A stretch of 64,000 nt of DNA from Candidatus Accumulibacter proximus (lineage in GTDB: Bacteria; Pseudomonadota; Gammaproteobacteria; Burkholderiales; Rhodocyclaceae), in contig JADJMH010000005.1 in the NCBI GenBank assembly GCA_016709675.1, positions 186,001 to 250,000 of the forward strand, read 5' to 3'. Made by a program: the position numbers and the translations under genes. Shown here one piece after another: positions 53,138-60,500 of the stretch (the stretch's first letter is position 1; every line of letters begins with the position of its first letter). The notes under the pieces were generated by a model, which was not told the origin of the DNA, did not search any database, and worked only from the letters and a program-made list of their open reading frames with translations.

Positions 53138-55354
53138 ATGGAACTGGCAATAGGTTTCAAGAATGACAAGCTGGTCGGCGATTTCTGGGGAGGCCTCGCA
53201 GCGATGCTGGTCGCACTGCCGTCGGCGATTGCTTTTGGCGTCACCATTTACGCCTCCATCGGCCCGGCTTATGCCGGTTTGGGGGCGCTCGCGGGAATTC
53301 TCGGAGCCGCGGCGCTCGGCTTGGTGGCACCGACCCTGGGGGGTACCAATCGGCTGATCACGGCGCCGTGCGCGCCGGCCGCGGCGGTTCTCTCGGCGTT
53401 TGCCATCGAACTCGTGCAGCAGGATGTAGACCCGGTCTTCATTGTGCTGCGGCTGACCGCCCTCGCCCTGGTGGCCGGCCTGATTCAGCTGTTCCTTGGC
53501 TTGATGCGCTTTGGCAGCCTGATCAAGTACATCCCGTTTCCGGTGGTCAGCGGCTACCTGACCGGCGTGGGCCTGATCATCATCGGCAGTCAGATTCCCA
53601 AGCTCCTTGGAATCTTCGGCAATCAGTCCTTGTGGCGCACGCTCATCTCACCGGAAATGTGGCAATGGCAGAGTGCAGTCATTGGCGTCGTGACGGCGAC
53701 AGTGATGCTTGGGGCGCCCCTGGTCACGCGCGCCGTGCCGGCGGCCATCCTCGGCCTGCTGGCCGGGGTGCTCACGTATTTCGGATTGGCCCACTTCGTG
53801 GACCAGTCGATGCTGATCCTCGAAGGAAACAAGCTGATCATCGGGCCACTCGGCGGTTCCGCCGCGAGCATGCTGGAGGCGGTCACGGGTCGTTGGCGGG
53901 ACATCGGTGAACTCAAGCTCGGGCAGATCGGCGCCCTCATGGGAACGGCACTGACTCTCGCCGTCTTGCTGTCCATTGACACGCTCAAAACTGCCGTCGT
54001 TCTCGACGCGCTCACCCGCAGTCGCCACGATTCCAACCGCGAGCTGGTTGCGCAGGGCCTGGGCAATGTCGCCTCGGCCTGTGCCGGCGGAATGCCAGGC
54101 GCGGGGCAAATGGGTGCCACCCTGGTCAACCTGGCGAGTGGCGGTCAGACGCGCGTCTCCGGGGTCATTGAAGGCTTGCTGGCGCTGATCGCGTTTCTCG
54201 TCCTGGGTGCTTTCATCGCCTGGATCCCGGTCGCCGCGCTGGCTGGCATCCTGATCGTCGTGGGCGTAAGAATGATCGACCACAAGAGTCTCCACCTGCT
54301 GGAATCCCCCTGGACGATGCTTGACTTCGCGGTGATCGTGGCGGTGGTAGCCGTGGCGCTGGCCTACAGCCTGATCGCGGCGTCCGCGGTGGGCATTGCC
54401 CTGGCCATGTTCCTTTTCATTCGCGAGCAGTTGACGAGCACCATCATTCGCAACAAGGTCGACGGGAGTCAGCGGTTCTCGAAACGGGTGCGCCTCGGAC
54501 CCGAAATGGATCTGCTCGTGCAGCGCGGTAGCCAGACGGCGATCGTGGAGTTGCAGGGCAGCCTTTTCTTCGGTACCAAGGACCAGTTGTACTCTGCGCT
54601 CGAGCCTGAACTGGGCAAGCGGAGCTACATTGTGCTGGACATGCGCCGCGTTCAGTCGGTCGACGTCACGGCGGTGCATCTCCTGAGTCAGATCCGGGAC
54701 TCGCTGGCCGAGCGTGGGGCCTTCCTGGTCTTCAGCGGCCTGACGCACACCCTGCCAAACGGGCGGAACCTTGCCGAGCTTTTCGAGCGCATGGAACTGA
54801 CGACCACGAGCGATCAGGTCAAGGTGTTCACCGAAGTCGACGACGGACTTGAATGGATTGAAGACCAGATCCTGGGTGAGAAACTGGAGCAAGCGGCCGA
54901 GGTTTCACCGCTCGAGGTCTACGAGATGCAGATCTTCAGGGACTGCAAGGAGGATGCGCTGGTGGCCCTGGTCGAATGTCTCGAACGGCGCTCGGTGGCA
55001 AGGAATGAGAAGGTTTTCTCGGTCGGTGACGCGGCCGATCGCCTGTATCTGATTCGCAAGGGTGCCGTGCGCATCAGCATCCCAGTTCCCGGAACAGCCA
55101 TCAGCCACCACCGGCTGACCTACGGGCGTGGCGACTTCGTCGCCGGCATGTCCTTCATCAGAAGGGCAGCCAGTTTCAGTGCCGATGCCACTGCCGTGGA
55201 AGACACCGAGCTCTACGTCTTGAGTCGCGCGAGCTTCGAGAAACTGTGCGAGGAGCACAAGCGCCTGGCCTTCAACCTGATGGAAGCGATTGCCCAGGTA
55301 CTGGCCATGCGACTGAGCTATGCGGACAAGGAACTGCTCGCGACGCAGGACTAG
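53138..55354 (+). CDS. SulP-family anion transporter with STAS and cyclic-nucleotide-binding domains
   Basis: This 738-residue protein has a SulP membrane domain (~15-430; ALPSAIAFGVTIYASIGPAYAG, SGYLTGVGLIIIGSQIPKLL, GNVASACAGGMPGAGQMGAT), a STAS domain (~455-565; VLDMRRVQSVDVTAVHLLSQ) and a C-terminal cNMP-binding domain (~605-725; SVGDAADRLYLIRKGAVRI). The last domain suggests control by a cyclic nucleotide. Substrate could be sulfate, bicarbonate or another oxyanion; selenate cannot be excluded but there is no evidence for it. GGAGGG precedes the ATG at 53138. Confidence 0.9.
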   Translation: MELAIGFKNDKLVGDFWGGLAAMLVALPSAIAFGVTIYASIGPAYAGLGALAGILGAAALGLVAPTLGGTNRLITAPCAPAAAVLSAFAIELVQQDVDPVFIVLRLTALALVAGLIQLFLGLMRFGSLIKYIPFPVVSGYLTGVGLIIIGSQIPKLLGIFGNQSLWRTLISPEMWQWQSAVIGVVTATVMLGAPLVTRAVPAAILGLLAGVLTYFGLAHFVDQSMLILEGNKLIIGPLGGSAASMLEAVTGRWRDIGELKLGQIGALMGTALTLAVLLSIDTLKTAVVLDALTRSRHDSNRELVAQGLGNVASACAGGMPGAGQMGATLVNLASGGQTRVSGVIEGLLALIAFLVLGAFIAWIPVAALAGILIVVGVRMIDHKSLHLLESPWTMLDFAVIVAVVAVALAYSLIAASAVGIALAMFLFIREQLTSTIIRNKVDGSQRFSKRVRLGPEMDLLVQRGSQTAIVELQGSLFFGTKDQLYSALEPELGKRSYIVLDMRRVQSVDVTAVHLLSQIRDSLAERGAFLVFSGLTHTLPNGRNLAELFERMELTTTSDQVKVFTEVDDGLEWIEDQILGEKLEQAAEVSPLEVYEMQIFRDCKEDALVALVECLERRSVARNEKVFSVGDAADRLYLIRKGAVRISIPVPGTAISHHRLTYGRGDFVAGMSFIRRAASFSADATAVEDTELYVLSRASFEKLCEEHKRLAFNLMEAIAQVLAMRLSYADKELLATQD

Positions 55355-55465
55355 AGAGCGGGCATAGCGCGATCAGCGGTGAACCAGGCGACGTGGCCAG
55401 GGCGCGTGACGCCGGCGCCGGCGATGGCCAGTGCCGGCCCAGCGTGGCATCGCTGTTGGCATGCC

Positions 55466-55906
55466 CTAGTCGTCGATCGAGTGCATCTTCTGGCCGACGA
55501 GTGCAAGAACGGCCGTCGACCAGCCGAACATCAACATCCCGGTCATCGCTTCGAAGCCACCGAACCCCTGCCAGCCCTCCGGCAGCTTGTGAACGTTCGC
55601 GCCGAGCGTCGTGTAGTACTGCATCGAGTAGAACACCGCCTGCTCGACGCCCGGCACGATATCCAGCGACAGAAAGGCGATCGCCCAGACAACGATGCCC
55701 GCAAAATGCGTGAGAACCATGATCCCTACCACGCTGATCATGAAGACCGTCCTGGCGGCGGCATTGTGTGATTTCCGCAGCAGAGGCTTCCCGAAGCGCT
55801 CGAAGTTTCGCCGCACCACGTCCATGCCCAGACCATGAACGATGACCGTCAGGGCGAGCGGGACGAGGGCGGCAAGAAGCTGCCGACCGTACTCGAAGTC
55901 ATTCAC
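55466..55906 (-). CDS. Two-helix ion channel family protein
   Basis: This 146-residue membrane protein has three to four hydrophobic segments and a pore-like MQYYTTLGANVHKLP in the position of a channel selectivity loop (usual TxxTxGYGD). The filter is atypical, so ion selectivity is uncertain. It converges on the SulP gene. Confidence 0.7.
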   Translation of the reverse strand: MNDFEYGRQLLAALVPLALTVIVHGLGMDVVRRNFERFGKPLLRKSHNAAARTVFMISVVGIMVLTHFAGIVVWAIAFLSLDIVPGVEQAVFYSMQYYTTLGANVHKLPEGWQGFGGFEAMTGMLMFGWSTAVLALVGQKMHSIDD

Positions 55907-56031
55907 TGTCGCCCCATGGGTTCGGGCATTGCCGCAGTGAAATCAGGACGTCGCTGGGTGACCGACTTGTCGCCGCGCGATGCTGCCGGTGGTGTGCCGC
56001 GCAGCCTGGGAATCGCCGGCCGGTCGCGCGT

Positions 56032-56754
56032 TCACTCCGGGTCCTTCTCCTTCGGTTCCTTGGCTGGGCAGTGCGTGTCGTAAGTCGTCTGCATCTGCCG
56101 CAGCTTGAGTACGCCGAAGAAGACGGTGATCAGCATAGCGATCACGAGGATCGAAACGGTTGCCTTCTCCATGCCGTAATCGGCCCGGCGGTTGGCGGCG
56201 GTGGCGACCACGATCAGGCCCAGTATGGCGAGGTTGATCGCCCAGTTCATCGGCTTCGGCAGGATGTAGTGCAGGATTCCGAAGCCGGCGAGCTGATAGA
56301 GAATGAAGGGAATGACCGCAACGGCGGGAAGCAGTTCGGACGCACCCAGCGCGACATCGACGGCGCCCGGCGCCAGGGCATGCAACAGCCGGCTGTTTGC
56401 CAGTTCATGGAAGACTGAGGGAATGGCGCAGAGGATCGAGACGACCGATAGCAGTTCGAGGATCAGCATTCCGCTCCAAGTGCCGACTCGCGACGAATGA
56501 TCGGATCCTGCGATCGTCGATTGCGCACTGATGAAAAGTCCTGCGACGATCGCCGCCACGCTGGACAGCATCAGCAGTTCCACAGAAATGCCGAAGCTCG
56601 TCGGTTCGCCCGCCTTGAGGAGGAGCAGGGCCAGAAAACCGGGTGTGTAGAACATCACGCGCACCAGTCGCGCGCAGACGCGTGCATCACGCTCCGGCGG
56701 CAGAACCGGCAGCGCTACGCCATCGCGGCCAATTGTTGCTCTTTCCTTGGTCAT
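56032..56754 (-). CDS. Membrane protein of unknown function
   Basis: This 240-residue protein has six predicted membrane helices and a hydrophilic tail (CPAKEPKEKDPE). GAGGAG lies 6 bases before the ATG at 56754. No family is recognised. Confidence 0.6.
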   Translation of the reverse strand: MTKERATIGRDGVALPVLPPERDARVCARLVRVMFYTPGFLALLLLKAGEPTSFGISVELLMLSSVAAIVAGLFISAQSTIAGSDHSSRVGTWSGMLILELLSVVSILCAIPSVFHELANSRLLHALAPGAVDVALGASELLPAVAVIPFILYQLAGFGILHYILPKPMNWAINLAILGLIVVATAANRRADYGMEKATVSILVIAMLITVFFGVLKLRQMQTTYDTHCPAKEPKEKDPE

Positions 56755-57204
56755 GTCCGTCTCCTCGAAGGGCCAAAAAAAAGCGATGACATTAGCGGAA
56801 TACCCACCTGTTGTCACGTGCTGCAACAAGGGTATCCCACAGGCACAACCTGTAGGTCGTCGATTCAGCGGTTAGCGTGCAGCGTCAGTTCGGCGAGCAC
56901 GATGAGCGCCAGCAGGCAGCTAGTGCCGTCCGCCTCAACGCCGCTTTGCCGGTCCACAGAATGATCGCGAGGCCCGAGAAGTTTACGTAGAGCGCGAATT
57001 CGCGGGCGAAGTGGCTCCCCTCGTTTTGCCCCAGCCAGGCATCAGAACCATCGCGAGCCAGCGCACCATCGGCATGGTCAGGGAGATGCAGAGCACCAGT
57101 TCGGTCTTCCACAGCGCCATGTCGGTTGGGCGATTGAAGGCGTCGTCGGGGAGCCACGGGCTGGCGCTGTGCAGGTCTGCCGGGAAGACGTGCTGCCATC
57201 ACGC
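56755..57204. other. Degenerate stretch after the senC stub
   Basis: The minus-strand frames carry pieces of a membrane protein (LVLCISLTMPMVRWLAMV in one frame, ALYVNFSGLAIILWTGKAA in another), suggesting a frameshifted, truncated gene. No intact frame exists. Confidence 0.4.
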
Positions 57205-57244
57205 GGGGCAAGTCCAGGACTATTGGAGCGCTTGCCGGCTGCAT
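57205..57244 (-). pseudogene. 5' remnant of a second senC/selD copy
   Basis: Right after the senB stop, at the same TGAATG spacing as at 48420, an ATG begins MQPASAPIVLDLP, which resembles the SelD fusion start MQATTTPIVRDIV. Similarity is lost after about 13 codons. It is a stub of a senC that once followed this senB. Confidence 0.65.
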
Positions 57245-58261
57245 TCAGTTCGCTCCCAGCAAGTCATCGACCAACCGGTGCAGCTCGGCGCGTTCGCATG
57301 CCGGGGCGAAGAGCAGCGCCCGCTGGCGGCACTGCGCCGCCAGCCGCTGCAGAAGGTTCTCAGGTGGCGCGTCATCGCCGGCTGCGGCTGCGGCCGCTTC
57401 CCGGCAGCGCAGCAGCAGCGCGACCAGCGCCTCGACGTCGTCGCACGGGAAGTAGCCCGCGTAATCGGCACCCAGCATGCCGATGTTGCCGTCGACCGCC
57501 GAGGCCAGTACCGGCGTGCCGCTCGTCACCGCTTCCATGATCACATGCGCGCCGCCCTCGATGCGGCTGGCGTGGATCAGCAGGTGCGCGCGCTGGATTC
57601 GCCGGCGCACTGCCTCGTGTGGCAGACCGCCCAGCCAGCGATAGTTCGGCGCCGTTGCCATCGTCGCGCGGGCTTCGTCGCCGAGCGCCGGATCGAGCGC
57701 CTCGCCGATGTGATCGATCAGGATGTCGCGCCGGCCGGCGAGCCGTCGGGCGGCGCCGAACAGCGTCTGCGGAGATTTCTCCTGGCGCAGGTGACCGACC
57801 ATCAGCGCCCGCAGATAACGCGTCGACCTGGTCAGCACTTGCCGGGCAGTGGTCGATTGGAAGATCACCCTTGCCTTGCCACGGATGGGCTCCGGCAGCG
57901 CCAGCGGCGCGAGTTCCTGTAGTACGACCAGCGCCTGCGCCTGCGCCAGCGAGCGCTGCGCCGCGGCGTTGCTGGCGATGTCGTGATAGAGGTCGGTGCC
58001 GGTGAGGACCACCGCCAGCCCCCGCTGCGGATGTGCGGCGCTCCACGCGGCGATCGCCTCGGCCGAGCGGCGGGCGTGCAGCGCGATCATCGCCGCGTCG
58101 CCGGCCGCCTGCGCATCCGGCCAGGTCTTGCTGATGCGCACGCGGCAGAGGCCGGCAAGGTGCCGCTGCCAGCGGCAGGCGGTCTGCCAGTTGCCGTTGT
58201 TGGCAGACCGCAGCGCCGGACTGATGATCACCACTTGCGGCATACTGGAGGCCCTGCTCAT
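57245..58261 (-). CDS. senB: Selenosugar synthase SenB (glycosyltransferase family)
   Basis: This 338-residue GT-B-like glycosyltransferase belongs to the family first described as TIGR04348 and later assigned as SenB, which makes a selenosugar from selenophosphate and a UDP-sugar. Supporting features are VIISPALRSANNGNWQTACR at the N-terminus, VVLTGTDLYHDI, and HASRIEGGAHVIMEAVTSGT with the C-terminal nucleotide-binding EGG and GTP elements. ATG 58261 has a GGAG upstream; ATG 58243 is an alternative. It is divergent from senA with a 16-base gap and is followed by a senC stub. Confidence 0.88.
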   Translation of the reverse strand: MSRASSMPQVVIISPALRSANNGNWQTACRWQRHLAGLCRVRISKTWPDAQAAGDAAMIALHARRSAEAIAAWSAAHPQRGLAVVLTGTDLYHDIASNAAAQRSLAQAQALVVLQELAPLALPEPIRGKARVIFQSTTARQVLTRSTRYLRALMVGHLRQEKSPQTLFGAARRLAGRRDILIDHIGEALDPALGDEARATMATAPNYRWLGGLPHEAVRRRIQRAHLLIHASRIEGGAHVIMEAVTSGTPVLASAVDGNIGMLGADYAGYFPCDDVEALVALLLRCREAAAAAAGDDAPPENLLQRLAAQCRQRALLFAPACERAELHRLVDDLLGAN

Positions 58262-58277
58262 CGCTTCCGCTCCGCCA

Positions 58278-59438
58278 ATGAACACCAGCCATGCCGAAGC
58301 CGCCCGCCGGGGCGGCCGCCAGATCCTCGCCGCAGCGCTGCAAGACAGCCGGGCGCGCACGCTGGCCCTGCTCGACGCCTACACCGCTGCGCTCGGCGAT
58401 TCACTGCCGGTCCCCTGTTCGCCGCAGCTCAATCCGCCACTCTGGGAAGTTGGGCACGTCGGCTGGTTCCAGGACTTCTGGCTTGCCCGCAACCGCCAGC
58501 GTGCGTACGGCATCAACTGCAACCCCGATCACCCACGTCCCGCCGGCCGCCGGCCGCAGGCCGACGTGCTGTATGACTCGAGCCGGGTCGCACACGCCAC
58601 GCGCTGGCAACTCGACCTTCCGGACCTTGCTGCGACGCGTGCCTATCTGGCCGCGGGCCTGGCCGAAACGCTGTCGTTGCTCGCCGCCACAGCGGAAAGC
58701 GACGACGCACTGTACTTCTTCCGCCTGGCGCTGTTGCACGAGGACATGCACGGCGAAGCGGGCATCTACATGGCGCAGGCGCTCGACATTCCGCTGCCCG
58801 GCGCGTTGGCCGACGCCCTGCTCGCGCCGGCTGCGGTGCGGCAGGAAGCACGATCGCTTGCCCTTCCTGCGCAGCCCTGGACGCTTGGCTGGCAGGGCGA
58901 AGGATTCGCCTTCGACAATGAACTGGCACCGCATGCGGTCGCGGTTGCCGCGTTCGAGATTGACGCCGAGGTCGTCAGCTGGCGACGCTACCTGCCCTTC
59001 GTCGAGCAGGGCGGCGCGCCGCCGCCGCGTTACCTGCGCCGGCAGGACGGCCGCTGGCAGCGCCGCGTCTTCGGCCAGTGGCACGACCTGCCGCTCGACG
59101 CGCCGGCAACGCATCTCACCTGGAACGAAGCCGACGCCTGGTGCCGCTGGGCCGGCCGCCGCCTGCCGAGCGAGGCGGAGTGGGAGCTGGCGGCGCTGAC
59201 CCGGCCCGAGTTCCACTGGGGCCAGGTCTGGGAATGGATGGCCAGCCGCTTCCTGCCTTACCCCGGTTTCGTGGCACATCCTTACCGCGACTATTCGGCG
59301 CCCTGGTTTGGCGACCGCTATGTGCTGCGCGGTGCCAGCCGGGCGACTTCGCCGCGCCTCGTGCATGCACGCTATCGCAACTACTTCACGCCCGAGCGCA
59401 ACGACCTGCACAACGGCTTTCGCAGTTGCGCTGCCTAG
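58278..59438 (+). CDS. senA: Selenoneine synthase SenA (EgtB-like)
   Basis: This 386-residue protein has an N-terminal DinB-like iron-binding domain and a C-terminal formylglycine-generating-enzyme-like domain, as in EgtB. The metal motif is HEDMHGE (HxxxHxE), with another likely ligand in EVGHVGWFQDFW. The second domain has WRRYLPFVEQGG, AWCRWAGRRLPSEAEWE and the closing RYRNYFTPERNDLHNGFRSC. With senB and senC in the same window this matches SenA, which couples the selenosugar to hercynine, rather than EgtB, which uses cysteine. The ATG at 58278 lies beside the senB start on the other strand. Confidence 0.88.
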   Translation: MNTSHAEAARRGGRQILAAALQDSRARTLALLDAYTAALGDSLPVPCSPQLNPPLWEVGHVGWFQDFWLARNRQRAYGINCNPDHPRPAGRRPQADVLYDSSRVAHATRWQLDLPDLAATRAYLAAGLAETLSLLAATAESDDALYFFRLALLHEDMHGEAGIYMAQALDIPLPGALADALLAPAAVRQEARSLALPAQPWTLGWQGEGFAFDNELAPHAVAVAAFEIDAEVVSWRRYLPFVEQGGAPPPRYLRRQDGRWQRRVFGQWHDLPLDAPATHLTWNEADAWCRWAGRRLPSEAEWELAALTRPEFHWGQVWEWMASRFLPYPGFVAHPYRDYSAPWFGDRYVLRGASRATSPRLVHARYRNYFTPERNDLHNGFRSCAA

Positions 59439-59472
59439 CCGGTCCGTCCGTGTCGCGGGCTGCGGCACTGGC

Positions 59473-60423
59473 TCACGCATGCGCCGCGAACACCGCAAAC
59501 CAGCCACGCGCGTCGCACCAGTGGCGCAGCGCGGAAAAACCGGCGGCTGCGAGCAGCGCGGCGAAATCCTCGCGACGCCACTTGTACGAATTCTCGGTAT
59601 GGATGCGTTCGGCCGCAGCGAAGCGCCGTTCACCGCCGGCCCAGCGCACCGTCGTCGCGTCCAGCGCTTCGAGGTGCATCTCGATGCGTGACTCGGGCGC
59701 GTTGAAAAAGGCGACGTGGCGCCAGTCGGCAAGGTCGAAGTTGGTGCCTGCCAGCCGGTTGAGATTCAGCAGCAGGTTGCGGTTGAACGCCGCGGTGACG
59801 CCGAGCGGATCGTCGTAGGCCGCTTCCAGGATGTCGGTTTCCTTGACCAGGTCAACGCCGATCAGCAGCGACCCGCCGCGACACTCGGCGTGCGCCTGGC
59901 GCAGGAAGGTCAGCGCCGCTGCGGGCGTGAAATTGCCGATGCTGGAACCCGGGTAGAACAGCGTCCGCGGCCCGGCACCGGCTTCGGCCGGGAGGTGCAG
60001 CGACGACGAGAAATCGACACCGATGCCCAGCATCTCGATCTCCCGGTACTGCTGCTGCAGGTGCTGCAGCGAGTCGCGCAGATAGTCCACCGAGATGTCG
60101 ACTGCGACATAGCGCTGCACCCGCAGCGCCGCAAACAGGCGGGCCGCTTTCTCGCAGTTGCCGGCGCCGAGGTCGACCAGTGTCTGCACCGGGCCGAGTG
60201 CCGCCGCCATGCTGTCCTGGTGTTCGGCGAAGATCGCCGCCTCGGTGCGCGTCGGGTAGTACTCGGGCAGCTCGGTGATCGCGGCAAAGAGCCGCGAGCC
60301 GAGCGCGTCGTAGAGGTACTTGGGCGCGATGACCGCCGTCGGCGCTGTCAGTCCGGCAAGCAGTTCGGCGCGAATCGCCGCCGGCTGGTCGTGCGCCAAC
60401 TGCAGCAGGCTCGGCGAAATCAC
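59473..60423 (-). CDS. egtD: L-histidine N-alpha-methyltransferase EgtD
   Basis: This 316-residue SAM methyltransferase trimethylates histidine to hercynine, the substrate of SenA. It carries the EgtD signatures PKYLYDALGSRLFAAITELP, YYPTRTEA, DLGAGNCEKAARLF, FYPGSSIGNF, RIEMHL and ERIHTENSYKW. The GTG at 60423 has GGAAGG six bases upstream and overlaps the 26-codon ORF by 4 bases (GTGA). It converges on senA with a 34-base gap. Confidence 0.93.
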   Translation of the reverse strand: MISPSLLQLAHDQPAAIRAELLAGLTAPTAVIAPKYLYDALGSRLFAAITELPEYYPTRTEAAIFAEHQDSMAAALGPVQTLVDLGAGNCEKAARLFAALRVQRYVAVDISVDYLRDSLQHLQQQYREIEMLGIGVDFSSSLHLPAEAGAGPRTLFYPGSSIGNFTPAAALTFLRQAHAECRGGSLLIGVDLVKETDILEAAYDDPLGVTAAFNRNLLLNLNRLAGTNFDLADWRHVAFFNAPESRIEMHLEALDATTVRWAGGERRFAAAERIHTENSYKWRREDFAALLAAAGFSALRHWCDARGWFAVFAAHA

Positions 60424-60500
60424 CGCGCGCCTTCCATTGCCGCTTTTTTCCGGGCAGCCACCCGCGCCAGTTCTTGATCGGGATGCAGCAGGGGGTTCAT
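60420..60500 (-). CDS. 26-codon ORF bridging the ATP-grasp and egtD genes
   Basis: The reading MNPLLHPDQELARVAARKKA plus six more residues begins at ATG 60500 with GGAG eight bases upstream, overlaps the ATP-grasp stop by 4 bases (ATGA) and overlaps egtD by 4 bases (GTGA). Those joints on both sides argue that it is translated. It is basic and probably helical. It may simply couple translation, or be a small partner peptide; a frameshifted remnant of an EgtD N-terminus is less likely because EgtD looks complete. Confidence 0.55.
   Translation of the reverse strand: MNPLLHPDQELARVAARKKAAMEGAR

Noticed and set aside
52696..53247. Minus-strand frame of 183 codons before SulP
   Set aside because: It overlaps the start of SulP, has no ribosome site and reads as low-quality Pro/Ser/Arg sequence.
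58278..59438. Ergothioneine synthase EgtB
   Set aside because: The fold is shared, but no EgtE or EgtC-like gene is nearby, while senB lies beside it and a SelD in the same window; SenA is the better call.
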